Part shown: in pieces, positions 12,024 through 24,949 of the stretch
Layout of the letters: the number at the start of each line of letters is the position of its first letter
Position numbering within the stretch: position 1 is the stretch's first letter
NCBI GenBank assembly: GCA_019009955.1
Contig: JADPXZ010000007.1
Coordinates: 4,603,501 to 4,667,500 of the forward strand
From: Riptortus pedestris
Taxonomy: Eukaryota; Arthropoda; Insecta; Hemiptera; Alydidae
Direction: 5' to 3'
DNA length: 64,000 bases
Position numbers and translations under genes: made by a program
The notes under the pieces: model-generated
Told to the model about the DNA's origin: nothing
The model's database searches: none
What the model saw: only the letters and a program-made list of their open reading frames with translations

Positions 12024-13325
12024 GTGGTGGAGAGAGAGGGGGAGGAGAGAGAAAGAGAGTGGGGCGGGAGAGAGAAAGAGAGAGGATGGGGGAGAGAGTG
12101 AGGGGGGAGGAGAAAGAGATGAGGGGGGGAGGAGAGAGAGGGGGGAGAGGGAGAAAGACGCGAGAGGGGGGAGAAGAGAGAGAGGGAGAGAGTATAAGAG
12201 AGAGGGGGGGGGAAAGAGAGAGAGGGAGAGAGAAAGAGTCGAGGGGGGGAGGAAAGAGAGAGGGGGAGAAGGAGAGAGAGAGGTGGATAGAGAGAAAGAG
12301 AGAGGGCGGGGTGAGGAGGAAGAGAGAGATGGGGGGTAAAAGAGAGAGATGGAGAGAGAAAGAGAGAGGGGGTGAGAAGAGAAAGAGAGAGAGGGGGTAG
12401 AGAGAAGATCTGAGGGGGGTGAAGAGAGAGGGGGGAGGGTGGGAGATAAGTAGAGGGGGGGAGAGAGAGAATGAAGACGAGGGGGGGATGACGAGGAAAG
12501 AGAGAGGGGTGGGAGAAAGAGAGAGGGGGGGGAGATAGAGTGAGGGGGGGGGAGGAGAAGAGAGGAGAGGGGGGGGGAAAAGGACAAGAGAGAGGGGGGA
12601 CGGAGGGAGAGTGAAGAGACAGACACTGAGAGGTGAGAGGGGTGGGAGGAAGCAGATCGAAATACAGAAAATGGGAGAGAGGGAAGGAGAAAGAGGATGA
12701 GATAAATTAGAGGGAGGAGAGAAGGAGGTAGTGTTAGTGGGGGGGGGAGGGAGAGAGAGAGAGAAGGAGAGAGAGAGGGGGGGAGTGAGAGACAGACACA
12801 AGAGAGGAGACAGAGAGAGAGGAGAGGGGGAGTGAGGGACAGACACAAGAGAGGAGACAGAGAGAGAGGAGAGGGGGGGGGAGAGGGGGGGCAGAGAGAT
12901 AGAGGGGGGGAGTGAGTGACAGACACAAGAGAGGAGAGAGACAGAGAGAGGGGGGGGAGAGAGAGGGTGGGAGAGAGAGAGGGAGAGGGAGGGAAAAAAC
13001 AGAGAGAGGGAGAGGGAGAGAGGGAGAAGGAGAGAGAGAGGGGGAGTGAGAGAGAGAGAGAGGGAGGGAGGGAGAGAGAGAGGGAGGGAGAGAGAGAGAG
13101 GGAGAGTGAGAGACAGACACAGAGACGGAGGGGGGGAGGGAGAGAGAGGGAGGGAGGGAGAGAGAGAGAGGGAGGGGGGGAGAGAGAGAGAGACAGAGAG
13201 AGAAGAGGGGGGAGTGAGAGGGAGAGATAGAGAGGGAGAGGGGGGAGAGAGGGAGGGAGAGAGAGAGAGGGCGGGAGAGAGAGAGAGGGAGGGAGAGAGA
13301 GAAGAGAGAGGGGGGAGAGAGCGGA
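12024..13325. repeat. GA-rich low-complexity tract, 1.3 kb
   Basis: GAGAG and GGGGG runs with no fixed period, except a block with GACAGACACAAGAGAGGAGA repeated at about 12790-12930. Arg-Glu frames on plus and Ser-Leu-Pro frames on minus are compositional artefacts. Confidence 0.95.
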
Positions 13326-13569
13326 GAAATAATCAAGGTAATAATAAAACAAACATACAAGTTTTACTAAATAAATTTATTTACATAAAAGTAATGACAA
13401 TAATAATAATTTAAAGTCTAAAAATGCTTAAGATATATATATTTAATTAAGAAATAAAAAATGTAATGAAGAACATAAGAAGAATAATTAATTAATACAA
13501 GACAATAAAGGCCGTATAAATAATTGGTGTTTAGCGCATAATCAAAATAATTACAGGCTTAATTTGCGG
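13326..13569. other. AT-rich sequence beyond the elongin C 3' end
   Basis: AT-rich and single-copy. It lies downstream of the elongin C polyadenylation signal (minus strand). No gene recognised. Confidence 0.5.
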
Positions 13570-13575
13570 TTTATT
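13570..13575 (-). terminator. ELOC: Candidate polyadenylation signal of elongin C
   Basis: TTTATT on the plus strand reads AATAAA on the minus strand, 118 bases beyond the elongin C stop codon. The position suits a short 3' untranslated region. Confidence 0.6.
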
Positions 13576-13692
13576 ACTCCTTCTTCTAAGTGTTTGCTTT
13601 GCATTTATCACGGCCGTATGCACACGTTTGTGTGCGAGGTGTGTTTTTTTAGTGAAATCGAACAAACAAAAAAAAATATATATATATATATA

Positions 13693-13860
<168 letters not shown>

Positions 13861-13894
13861 TTAGCACATACGTGAAAATTAAAAAGTTAAATAA

Positions 13895-16535
13895 TTATAT
13901 AACATATATACAAAAGATATCTTATGTAAAAAAGAATAAGATAATTATATTTTGTGACATAAAGTAAGATAATCATATCATGAGTAAAAGAAGTAAGATA
14001 ATTATATCTTGAGTGAAAAATAATAAGATAATTACATTTTGTGGGGATAAGATAATTATATCTTGTGGGGAAATAAGATAATTATATCTTGGGGGGGATA
14101 AGATAATTATATCTTGAGTGAAAATAAAGTAAGATAATCATATCATGAGTAAAAAAAGTAAGATAATTATATCTTGAGTGAAAAATAATAAGATAATTAC
14201 ATTTTGTGGGGGATAAGATAATTATATCTCCTGGAGGGGATAAGATAATTATATCTCGTGGAGGGGATAAGATAATTATATCTTGTGGGGATAAGATAAT
14301 TATATCTTGTGGGGAAATAAGATAATTACATTTTGTTGGGGATAAGATAATTATATCTTGTGGGAGGGGGAATAAGATAATTATACCTTGTGGGGGGAAA
14401 GATAATTATATCTTGTGGGAGGGGGAATAAGATAATTATATTTTGTGTGTGGGGGGGAAAGATAATTATACCTTGTGGGAGGAATAAGATAATTATACCT
14501 TGTGGGAGGAATAAGATAATTATACCTTGTGGGAGGAATAAGATAATTATATCTTGTGGGGGAATAAGATAATTATACCTTGTGGGAGGAATAAGATAAT
14601 TATACCTTGTGGGAGGAATAAGATAATTATACCTTGTGGGAGGAATAAGATAATTATACCTTGTGGGAGGAATAAGATAATTATACCTTGTGGGAGGAAT
14701 AAGATAATTATACCTTGTGGGAGGAATAAGATAATTATACCTTGTGGGAGGAATAAGATAATTATATCTTGTGTTAAAACAAAAAGTAAAATAATAATAT
14801 CTTTTGGGGGGAATAAGATAATTATACCTTGTGGGGGAATAAGATAAGTATATCTTTTGGGGGAATAAGATAATTATACCTTGTGGGGAATAAGATAATA
14901 ATATCTTTTGGGGGAATAAGATAATTATATGTGGGGGAATAAGATAAGTATATCTTTTGGTGGAATAAGATATGTATATCTTTTGGGGGAATAAGATAAT
15001 TATACCTTGTGGGAGGAATAAGATAATTATACCTTGTGGGGGGAATAAGATAATTATACCTTGTGGGGGAATAAGATAAGTATATCTTTTGGGGGAATAA
15101 GATAATTATACCTTGTGGGAGGAATAAGATAATTATACGTTGTGGGGGAATAAGATAAGTATATCGTGTGGGGGAATAAGATAATTATACCTTGTGGGAG
15201 GAATAAGATAATTATACCTTGTGAGGTAATAAGATAATTATACGTTGTGGGGGAATAAGATAATTATACCTTGTGGGGGAATAAGATAAGTATATCTTTT
15301 GGGGGAATAAGATAATTATACCTTGTGGGGGAATAAGATAAGTATATCTTTTGGGGGAATAAGATAATTATACCTTGTGGGAGGAATAAGATAATTATAC
15401 CTTGTGGGAGGAATAAGATAATTATACCTTGTGAGGTAATAAGATAATTATACCTTGTGGGGGAATAAGATAATTATACCTTGTGGGGGAATAAGATAAG
15501 TATATCTTTTGGGGGAATAAGATAATTATACCTTGTGGGAGGAATAAGATAATTATACCTTGTGGGAGGAATAAGATAATTATATCTTGTGTTAAAAAAA
15601 AAGTAACATTAGTATATCTTGTTTAACAAAGAAGTAAGATAATTATATCTTGTGTTTAAAAAAAAGAAAGTAAGATAATTATATCTTGTGGTAAAAAAAA
15701 ATGAATAAGATAATTATATCTTGTGGTAAAAAAAAATGAATAAGATAATTATATCTTGTGTTTAAAAAAAAGAAAGTAAGATAATTATATCTTGTGGTAA
15801 AAAAAAATGAATAAGATAATTATATCTTGTGTTTAAAAAAAAGAAAGTAAGATAATTATATCTTGTGGTAAAAAAAAATGAATAAGATAATTATATCTTG
15901 TGGTATAAAAAAAAATGAATAAGATAATCATATCTTGTGAAAAAAGAAAATGAGATAATTATATCTTGTGATTAAAAAAAAAGATAGTAAGATAATTATA
16001 TTTTGTGTAAAAAAAAAAATAAGATAACTATGTCTGGAGTAAAAAAGAAAGTAAGATAATTATATCTTGAGTGAAAATAAAGTAAGATAATTATATCTTG
16101 TGTAAAAGAATAAGATAATTATATCTTGTGGGGAAAAAAAAATTAACATTAGTATATCTTGTTTAACAAAGAAGTAAGATAATTATATCTTGAGTGAAAG
16201 TAAAGTAAGATAATTATATATTGAGTAAAAATAAAGTAAGATAATTATATCTTGAGTGTAAAGTAAGATAATTATATCTTGAGTGAAAATAAAATAAGAT
16301 AATTATATCTTGAGTGAAAATAAAGTAAGATCATTATATCTTGAGTGAAAATAAAGTAAGATAATTATATCTTGAGTGAAAATAAAGTAAGATAATTATA
16401 TCTTGAGTGAAAATAAAATAAAATAATTATATCTTGAGTGAAAATAAAGTAAGATAATTATATCTTGAGTGAAAATAAAATAGGATAATTATATCTTGAG
16501 TGAAAATAAAGTAAGATAATTATATATTACAGGAG
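13895..16535. repeat. 24-bp minisatellite filling the elongin C intron
   Basis: About 110 units of 20-30 bp, each with the near-palindrome AGATAATTATATCTTG followed by a variable linker. Linkers define three zones. G-rich GTGGGGGAATA or GTGGGAGGAATA dominates 14040-15580. A-rich GTTTAAAAAAAAG lies at 15590-16020. GAGTGAAAATAAAGT lies at 13980-14200 and 16050-16520. It occupies nearly all of the 3.25-kb intron between the two elongin C exons. Frames reading NKIIIPCGR are artefacts. Confidence 0.96.
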
Positions 16536-16945
16536 TGGGGCTTTGCTCAAGGATGAAAACTGAAAAATGCAAATATCTCGGTTAATATTCAAGATAGAGA
16601 ATAAATGTATATAACAATATTTATAGGAAATTTAATTTGCAATAAGATTGGTTATGTACAATTTTTCGATCCGACGCATAATAACGGAGATATTTCATAC
16701 TTTCAAACAATATTCGGTATTTAAGCTTGGAATAATGCGGTTTATTATATAACAGAGTATTGTTTATGTGACACGAGCAGGAGTGGGGCTTTGCTCGAGG
16801 ATGAAAACTGAAAAATGCAAATATCTCGGTTAATATTCAAGATAGAGAATAAATGTATATAACAATATTTATAGGAAATTTAATTCGGAATAAGATTGGT
16901 TATATGGAATTTTTCGTTTCTACGTATAGTAACGGAGATATATGG
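16536..16945 (+). repeat. Two tandem copies of a diverged R135 subfamily
   Basis: Two 250-bp units, each opening with CAGGAGTGGGGCTTTGCTC and then a 130-bp block with the R135 end motifs but a different centre (AATAAATGTATATAACAATA, then AATAAGATTGGTTAT). The conserved 40-codon frame of the main subfamily is interrupted here by an early stop. Located inside the elongin C intron. Confidence 0.85.
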
Positions 16946-17087
16946 AATTTTCAAAATTCCTCCCTCCCACTGGTCCGATTTGAGCCGTTAACGAACTTGA
17001 TCTTTCGTTTTACGTAATACGATTAAATAATGAGTTTTTAAACGAAAGAATAAACGAAGTAGGAGTATGTTAAGTAAAATGTACTTA

Positions 17088-17303
<216 letters not shown>

Positions 17304-17311
17304 TTAAGGTG

Positions 17312-17442
17312 TGTGTGAGAGAGAGGGATGAGAGTGGGAGTGTGTGAGAGAGAGAGAGAGAGTGTGTGAGAGAGAGAGAGAGATTGAGAGAGAGAGAGAG
17401 AGAGAGAGGGATATGAGAAAGAGAGAGAGAGAGAGTGTGGGA

Positions 17443-17474
<32 letters not shown>

Positions 17475-17540
17475 TGAGAGAGGAGAGAGAGTGAGAGTGG
17501 AGAGAGAGTGAGAGAGGAGAGAGAGTGGAAGAGAGGGGTT
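17312..17540. repeat. (GA)n tract, CT on the elongin C sense strand
   Basis: About 230 bp of GA repeats with GTGTGAGAG interruptions. On the elongin C strand it is a CT tract ending about 30 bases before the 3' splice site of the central exon. Confidence 0.92.
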
Positions 17541-17574
17541 AAGGTATTAAATTTAATAATAATATGTTTAAAAC

Positions 17575-18505
17575 AAAAGCTACTTTAAATAACACAAGAA
17601 AACTTTTGTTACGGTGCACGTTTGCCTAAAAAACAAATAGAAAATGAAATATCGCTCATTTTTTATTCAGGCCTCCGTTATAACTGCCACTCCCGTTCGA
17701 ACCGAAAAAATATAATATAGCTTATAATCGTGGAAGAATTAATGCTGATTTACATATAGAGTTTTGATAAGTTCGGTTCAATCGTTAGTGCCCGATAAAA
17801 TTGTTGGCTCCCGCTTTAATTTAATAGTGTATATCCCGTTTATACTTTGCTATGCACGACAAAAGTGAATATAACAAAAGTTACTCTAAATAACAAAATA
17901 AACAACATTTGTCATGTGCATATATGTCTGTTTGTTTGTTACCTTTTCACGCATAAACGGCTGAACCGAATTTTATGAAACTTGGTATGTATATTACTAC
18001 TAACCCAACTTAGACTTTGGGCTATATTAGTATCCTCTGAGACGAACAGGAGTGGGGGTTATAAGGGAGGCCTGAAATTAAAAATAGCGATATTTCGTTT
18101 CTTATTGTTTTTTCAGCAAATATGCACTTTACATAAGTTGTTTGTTTTGTTATTTAAAATAACTTTTGATATATGCACTTTTGAAACGAAATATAAATGA
18201 TGTATAGACGAAAAACAATGGAAGGGGTCAACAATGTCATAGGCCGTGAAAGACTAAATCGAAATGAACGAAACTTAGTATTCTTGACAACGAGCTATAT
18301 TAACATTTTTAGGAACAAACAGGAGTTGGGGTTCCTAGGCATGAAATGAAAAATTATCATATTCCGTTTCCGATTGTTTTTTTTTTGAGTACCTGCACAT
18401 GACAAAAAATGATTTGATACAATTTGATATTTAGAGTAACTTTTGTTATATACATCTTTATTGTAATTTAGTATTTTGGTTGGTGGCTTAGCAACCAACA
18501 GCTAG
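17575..18505 (+). mobile_element. Helitron-like element, family 2
   Basis: The right end has the hallmark of a Helitron 3' terminus: a hairpin with arms GTTGGT and ACCAAC, then CAGCTAG ending at 18505 and a following T. The interior shares modules with the other Helitron-like copies here, such as ATGAAACTTGGTATGTATAT and GAACAGGAGTGGGGGTTATA. No Rep/helicase coding was seen, so it is non-autonomous. The left limit is not certain. A second copy ends at 20549. Confidence 0.65.
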
Positions 18506-18539
18506 TCAGTTAATATTCATGAAAATATTAACAATGAAC

Positions 18540-19195
18540 TAACAAATTGAAAACAATATTTGGTATTTAAGCTTGGAATAATGCGGTTTATTATATAACA
18601 GAGTATTGTTTATGCGACACGAGCAGGAGTGGGGCTTTGCTCGAAAAATGCAAATATCTCGGCTAATATTTACGACAGAGAAAAAGTGCATATAACAACA
18701 ATTGTAGAGCATCAATAGTTCAACAAGATTGGTTCTATAACATTTTACTCTCAGGCTCATAATAACGGAGATATTTGGAATTTTGTTATGAATAGCTAAA
18801 ATAGATTAGGTCTGAGATATTAATCTTGTGCAACACTTTATTCAAGAAAAACGCTAATATCTCGGTTAATATTTACGATAGAGAAAAAGTGCATATAACA
18901 ACAATTGTAGAGCATCAATAGTTCAACAAGATTGGTTCTATAACATTTTACTCTCAGGCTCATAATAACGGAGATATTTGGAATTTTTTATTCTAATCCC
19001 CCCTTTACTCTTTCATAATACACAACTATGAGCGGTGGTTTGCCGAAAAAAAATGCAAATATCTCGGCTAACATTCATTCTAGAGAATAAATGTATATAA
19101 CAATATTTATAGTAAATTTAATTTGCAATAAGATTGGTTATATAAATTTTTTCGATCCAACGAATAATAACGGAGATATTCAGAATTTTCGAAAT
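18540..19195 (+). repeat. R135 copies: two standard, one diverged
   Basis: Standard copies at about 18650-18782 and 18848-18988 and a diverged-subfamily copy at about 19048-19186. The first is preceded by a 90-bp cassette (18553-18648) with TATTTAAGCTTGGAATAATG and CAGGAGTGGGGCTTTGCTCG. That cassette is found again at 16720, 20600, 26797 and, inverted, near 47880. Confidence 0.88.
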
Positions 19196-19394
19196 CCCCC
19201 CCCCATTAATGAACTTGTATCTCAGAGCTAATCTTTTCGATTAGCTTCTCGATTCTCGCCTGGGAAAAGGAAATTATTTAGCGACGAAATTCATAGAATA
19301 ACGCCCTAAAATCCCACCTTGGCTAGAGAAGGGCGGTAACCTGTAGATAACTCGGCACGATTAGCCTGAGTCGCAAAAAGTGGACACGTTAATA
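19196..19394. other. Single-copy spacer, nothing recognised
   Basis: About 200 bp of mixed composition without repeat or gene similarity that I can recognise. Confidence 0.5.
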
Positions 19395-19860
19395 TAGTTC
19401 TTTATTATCCAAGTGACGAAAGTAGATCATTTTCCAACTCGAGTGAAACGTTTAGCCACACGAGCGAAGCGAGTCTGGTAATTTGACAGGAGTTGTTCTT
19501 TTGGTAGGTTATAAGCATCGTTGTTGGCAGGTTATAAGCATAGTTATAAAACAAATTCTACTTTTGTCACGAGTGTAATATTAAATTTTTTCTCTAATCG
19601 TGTAATACATGATCAGATCTAAGCAGAATATGAACAAAATTAGGATGTTGTCAAGATTATGGTATGTTGTTGGTAGGTTATAAGCATCGTTGTTGGCAGG
19701 TTATAAGCATAGTTATAAAACAACTAGTGATGATTGTGAAGTAGTGCAGTTATAAACAAGTGCACGTTATAAACAAGGAAGGTAATTATTATTATATTTA
19801 AATTTTAAAATATATCGATTATTTCCACCGATAATTCATTCACATTTCAATTTATTTTGT
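19395..19860 (-). mobile_element. Fold-back element, copy 2
   Basis: The complement of the element at 8736-9250. The end GTGACGAAAGTAGA is at 19413-19426, followed by the GCCACACGAGCGAAGCGAGT block. It contains an internal duplication with TATAAGCATCGTTGTTGGCA at about 19510 and 19680. Confidence 0.75.
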
Positions 19861-19869
19861 TAAAATAAA

Positions 19870-20549
19870 TTCTTACTATGAAACTTGGTATGTATATTAC
19901 TCCTAGTGTCCCAACTTTAGCCTTGTTCTAAGTGCTATAATTAATCTTCTCTGAGCCCCCAGAACATGGATGTGAGGGGGTTATAAGGGACAGCCCCTGA
20001 AATTAAAATTCGCGATCTTACCGTTTCTTTATTGTTTTTTCAGCAACCCTTGGCACTTTACATAAGTTGTTTGTTTAGTTATTTACACACACCATAACTT
20101 TTGATATATGCCGTTTTGCACGCGTTATCCCAGTATAAACTGATGTTTAGGCGTAGACAAAACTGATGGACATGTGGGGTCAACAATGTCATAGGTCCGT
20201 CGACAACAAAGACTAAATCGAAATCAATGAAATTTTGTTTTCCTGACGAACGAGCTATATTTATAATTTTCGTAGACTAATTACAGGAGTTGCGGGTTCC
20301 TAGGCATGAAAATGAAATAATATAATATGTCTGTTTCACGATTGTTTTTTTTTTTTGAGTACTTGCACATAGAACCCAAAAAATGCATTGATACCGCAGA
20401 AATTTGATATTTAGAGTAACTGTTTGTTATATTATCATTAGTATCAATACTATATATCTTATTGCTATATATATATATATATCTTTTATTATTCTCCCTT
20501 TATTGTAATTTAGTAAGTTTGGTTGGTGGCGTAGCAACCAACAGTCTAG
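19870..20549 (+). mobile_element. Helitron-like element, family 2, indel-rich copy
   Basis: Matches 17960-18505 in order and ends with the same hairpin (GGTTGGTGGC...GCAACCAAC) and CTAG at 20546-20549. It carries many short insertions compared with the clean copy, which suggests either decay or poor consensus. Confidence 0.6.
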
Positions 20550-20584
20550 TCCCAGTGTTTAATCTTCCTGAATATATTAACAAG

Positions 20585-21910
20585 TGAGAACTAACCAAAT
20601 TGGAAAACAATATTTGGTATTTAGACTTGGATTAATGCCGGGTTATTCAATATAAACAGAGTAATGTTTATTCGAGCACGAAGACAGGAGTGGGGCTTTG
20701 CTCGAAAAAATGCAAATATTCTCGGCTAATATTTACGCATACCAGAGGAAAGAAAGTGCATGATAACAACCATTGTCGAGCATCAATTTTCAAACTCAGA
20801 TTGCCCCCCCCACCCTCCCCCCCCCCCCCCCTTAACACGTTCTGCATTTAACATTTTACGTTCAGTGTCACATCACTAATATAACGGACTGATATTTGGA
20901 ATTTTTGTTGTACGCGAGAGCCTACAATGCGCATTAGGTCTTGAGTATACTATAACAATTTGTAAAGAAAAACGCTAATTATATATCCGTTAATAGATTT
21001 ATGACTCGAAAAAAAGTGCATATAATCAACAATTGTAGAGCTCATCATATAGATTTGAACCCTATTGGTTCTATAACATTTTACTCTCAGGCTCATAATA
21101 ACGGAGATATTTGGAATGTTTGTTGTAAATAGCTAAAATAGATTAGGTCTGAGATACTAAACATTTTAATAGAAAAACGCTTATATCTCTATGAATATTT
21201 ATCATAGAGAAAAAGTGCATATAACAACAATTGTAGAGCATTAATAGTTCAACAAGATTGGTTCTATAACATTTTACTCTCAGGCTCATAATAACGGAGC
21301 TATTTGGAATGTTTGTTACTGCATGAGACTACAAAATGGACTTTAGGTCTGAGTATGCTAAGACACTTTAATAGAAAGAACGCTAATATCTCGAGTGTAA
21401 TATTTACTTTTAGAGAAAAAGTGCAATTATAACAAACAAGTTGTATGAGTCCATCAAGAGTTTCATACAAGGATTGGTTCTATAACATTTTACTCGCAGG
21501 CTCATAATAACGCTGAGATATTTGGACATGTCTGTTGTACATAGCTGAAAATAAATAAGATCAGCGTCTGAGAAACTAACTTTGTCAAGAACCTTATAAT
21601 TTGTATAGTAAAGAAAACGCCTAATATCTCGGTTAATATTTATCCTCGATAGAGTAACAAAAAACCCCCCCCGTTCATATAACAACAAATTGTAGAAGCA
21701 TTATAGTTCAACAAGACTTGGCTTCTATAACATTTTTACTCTCAGGACTCATGAAATAACGGAAGATATTTGGAGTGTTTGTTGTAAATAGCTAGAAATA
21801 ATAGAATTTACTGATAGATGAAAAAGTGACATATAACAACAATTGTTCGATGCATCAATAGCTTCAGACAAGATTGCGTTCTATAAACATTTTTACTCTT
21901 CAGGGCCATA
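20585..21910 (+). repeat. R135 array, indel-rich
   Basis: Six to seven R135 copies at about 200-bp spacing. All carry scattered single-base insertions absent from clean copies elsewhere. A C-rich insertion of about 30 bases interrupts the first copy at about 20804-20832. Copies at 21030-21125 and 21190-21310 are the best preserved. Confidence 0.8.
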
Positions 21911-22189
21911 TAGTCAAAATGTCCACTATGATGGATTTTATATATGACTAGGTGACTCTAGCAAACAATGATAACAACACAAACATATACGAACCATTTC
22001 TGAAATATAAACTTCAATAAGCTAATCTTAAAATAAAAATTCTCCACTTGAAAGTAGTAAACAGAAATTTACTTTTGTAGTATAGCCTTATCAAAAAAAA
22101 ATGGAAGGTAAAAAACACTCAGCAAGATAACAGTATTAAGAACAACAGAACTGTAGCTAAGTTATGTAACTACTGAATAACAATGCTAA
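21911..22189. other. AT-rich spacer, nothing recognised
   Basis: Single-copy AT-rich sequence with no gene or repeat that I recognise. Confidence 0.5.
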
Positions 22190-24580
22190 TTACCTTTTTG
22201 TCGTCCATTCCTTCTGACATAACCAGCTCAAAAAGTTTAGAAGAAATAATTCCAAAGAATACAAGAGAATGCAACAAACCCAGTGGCAGAACACAACAAC
22301 ACGAGTTATTCAGCACTTATTAAATATAATCGTAATAAAAATTAATACAAAACGTAATATAACTCATAAAAAAAATATCTGTAATTAAAATATACTTATA
22401 AATATTTTTAATAGTCTAACAACAATTAAATAAAAGTTAATAATACGCCAAAGAGGTAGAGAAATATAGTAAGGAAACTAAGTAGGGATGGACCTGCACG
22501 TCATATAAGTACCGTAGTGGAAAAACCGCTAATTCCGTCTCGGTTAAATATTTGCGATAGAGGAAAAGTGCATATAACAACAATTGTAGAGCATCAATAG
22601 TTCAACAAGATTGGTTCTATAACATTTTACTCTCAGGCTCATAATAACGGAGATATTTGGAATTATAGTAACGAAAAGCTAAAATATTAAACTTGTGCAA
22701 CACTTTAAATTACTTTTAAAGAAAAAACGCTAATATCTCGGTTAATATTTGCGATAGAGGAAAAGTGCAAATAACAACAATTGTAGAGCATCAATAGTTC
22801 AACAAGATTGGTTCTATAACATTTTACTCTCAGGCTCATAATAACGGAGATATTTGGAATTATTGTAACGAAATGCTAAAATATTAAACTTGTGCAACAC
22901 TTTAAAAAACTATTAAAGAAAAACGCTAATATCTCGGTTAATATTTGTGATAGAGGAAAAGTGCATATAACAACAATTGTAGAGCATCAATAGTTCAACA
23001 AGATTGGTTCTATAACATTTTACTCTCAGGCTCATAATAACGGAGATATTTGGAATTATTGTAACGAAATTCTAAAATATTAAACCATGAGCAACACTTT
23101 AAAAAACTATTAAAGAAAAACGCTAATATCTCGGTTAATATTTGGGATAGAGGAAAAGTGCATATAAACAAACAATTGTAGAGCCTCAATAGTTCAAACA
23201 AGATTGGTTTCTATTCAACATTTTACTCTCACAGGCTCCATAATTAACTTAGAATATTTGGAATTTTTTGTCATGCAAGCCTGCCTGAACATAAGCTGCT
23301 GCAAATAGTTTTTCAGAAAGAAATAATTCCAAAGAATACAAGACAATGCAACAAACACAGTGGCAGAAATAAACAACACCCGAGTTATTCAGCACTTATT
23401 AAATATAATCGTAATAAAAATTAATACGAAACGTAATATAACTCATAAAAAAAATATCTGTAATTAAAATATACTTATAAATATTTTTAATAGTCTAACA
23501 ACAATTAAATAAAAGTTAATAATACGCCAAAGAGGTAGAAATAAGTAAGGAAACTAGAGATGACTGACGTCATAGAAGTACCGTAGAGGAAAACGCTAAT
23601 ATCTCGGTTAATATTTGCGATAGAGGAAAAGTGCATATAACAACAATTGTAGAGCATCAATAGTCCAACAAGATTGGTTCTATAACATTTTACTCTCAGG
23701 CTCATAATAACGGAGATACTTGGAATTATTGTAACGAAATGCTAATAATAAAATTGTGCAACACTTTAAACAACTTTTAAAGAAAATCGCTAATATCTCG
23801 ATTAGTATTTACGATAGAGAAAAAGTGCATATAACAACAATTGTAGAGCATCAATAGTTCAACAAAATTGGTTTTATAACATTTTACTCCCAGGCTCATA
23901 ATAACGGAGATATTTGGAATTTTTGTCATGCATGCCTTCTGACATAAGCTGCTCAAATAGTTCAGAAGAAATAATTCCAAAGAATACAAGACAATGCAAC
24001 AAACACAGTGGCAGAAATAAACAACACCCGAGTTATTCAGCACTTATTAAATATAATCGTAATAAAAATTAATACGAAACGTAATATAACTCATAAAAAA
24101 AATTATCTGTAACTAAAATGCAGCTATAAATATTTTTAATGCGCTAACAACAATTAAATAAAAGTTAATAATGCGCCAAAGAGGTAGAAATAAGTAAGGA
24201 AACTAGAGATGACCGACGTCATAGAAGTACCGTAGAGGAAAACGCTAATATCTCGGTTAATATTTGCGATAGAGGAAAAGTGCATATAACAACAATTGTA
24301 GAGCATCAATAGTTCAACAAGATTGGTTCTATAACATTTTACTCTCAGGCCCATAATAACGGAGATATTTGGAATTATTGTAACGAAATGCTAAGATAAT
24401 AAAATTGTGCAACACTTTAAACAACTTTTAAAGAAAAACGCTAATATCTCGGTTAGTATTTACGATAGAGAAAAAGTGCATATAACAACAATTGTAGAGC
24501 ATCAATAGTTCAACAAGATTGGTTCTATAACATTTTACTCTCAGACTCATAATAACGGAGATATTTGGAATGTTTGTTGT
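22190..24580 (+). repeat. Higher-order tandem of R135 with a 300-bp spacer
   Basis: A spacer of about 300 bp, containing GAGTTATTCAGCACTTATTA and CGCCAAAGAGGTAGA, occurs at about 22235-22500, 23316-23580 and 23960-24230. Each is followed by R135 copies: four at 22525-23265, two at 23590-23922 and two at 24240-24570. The last two periods are about 645 bp. This is a higher-order satellite-like arrangement of dispersed-type units. Confidence 0.88.
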
Positions 24581-24649
24581 AAATAGCTAAAATTATGATT
24601 TTATAAAGTAAATTTATTATCTCAGACCTAATCTATTTATAATAATAGT

Positions 24650-24800
24650 TATTCATAGCAAAAATTCCAAATATCACCGGTATTATGAGTCAGAGAGTAA
24701 AATGTTATAGAACCAATCTTGTTGAAACTATTGATGCTCTACAATTGTTGTTATATGCACTATTACTCTATCGTAAATATTAACCAAGTTATTACTACTT
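24650..24800 (-). repeat. R135 copy, inverse orientation
   Basis: One inverse R135 copy at the end of the forward array. With the last forward copy it can form a hairpin with a roughly 90-bp loop. Confidence 0.85.
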
Positions 24801-24949
24801 TCATATTTTCATCGTTCAATAAAGCCCCACTTTCCTACAGATCGACTTCCAATCTATTCCTATTATATCGGCATTCAGTCCAACATCAGTTTAAATACTA
24901 TCAAAAGTTAATTGGAGCCAAACAAATGTAATTACCTTCAATAATACTC

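Noticed and set aside
9567..13360. Ser/Leu/Pro-rich and Arg/Glu-rich frames of 200-510 codons
   Set aside because: Compositional frames across CT and GA tracts, present in several frames on the same segment.
14390..14847. Tandem peptide NKIIIPCGR
   Set aside because: Translation of the 24-bp intronic minisatellite.
14040..15580. CRISPR-like array
   Set aside because: The spacers between AGATAATTATATCT blocks are only 6-12 bp and nearly identical, and the genome is eukaryotic. It is a minisatellite.
22380..22460. Replication origin or centromere signal in the higher-order array
   Set aside because: AT-richness and tandem order alone do not support either, and no defining motif can be shown.
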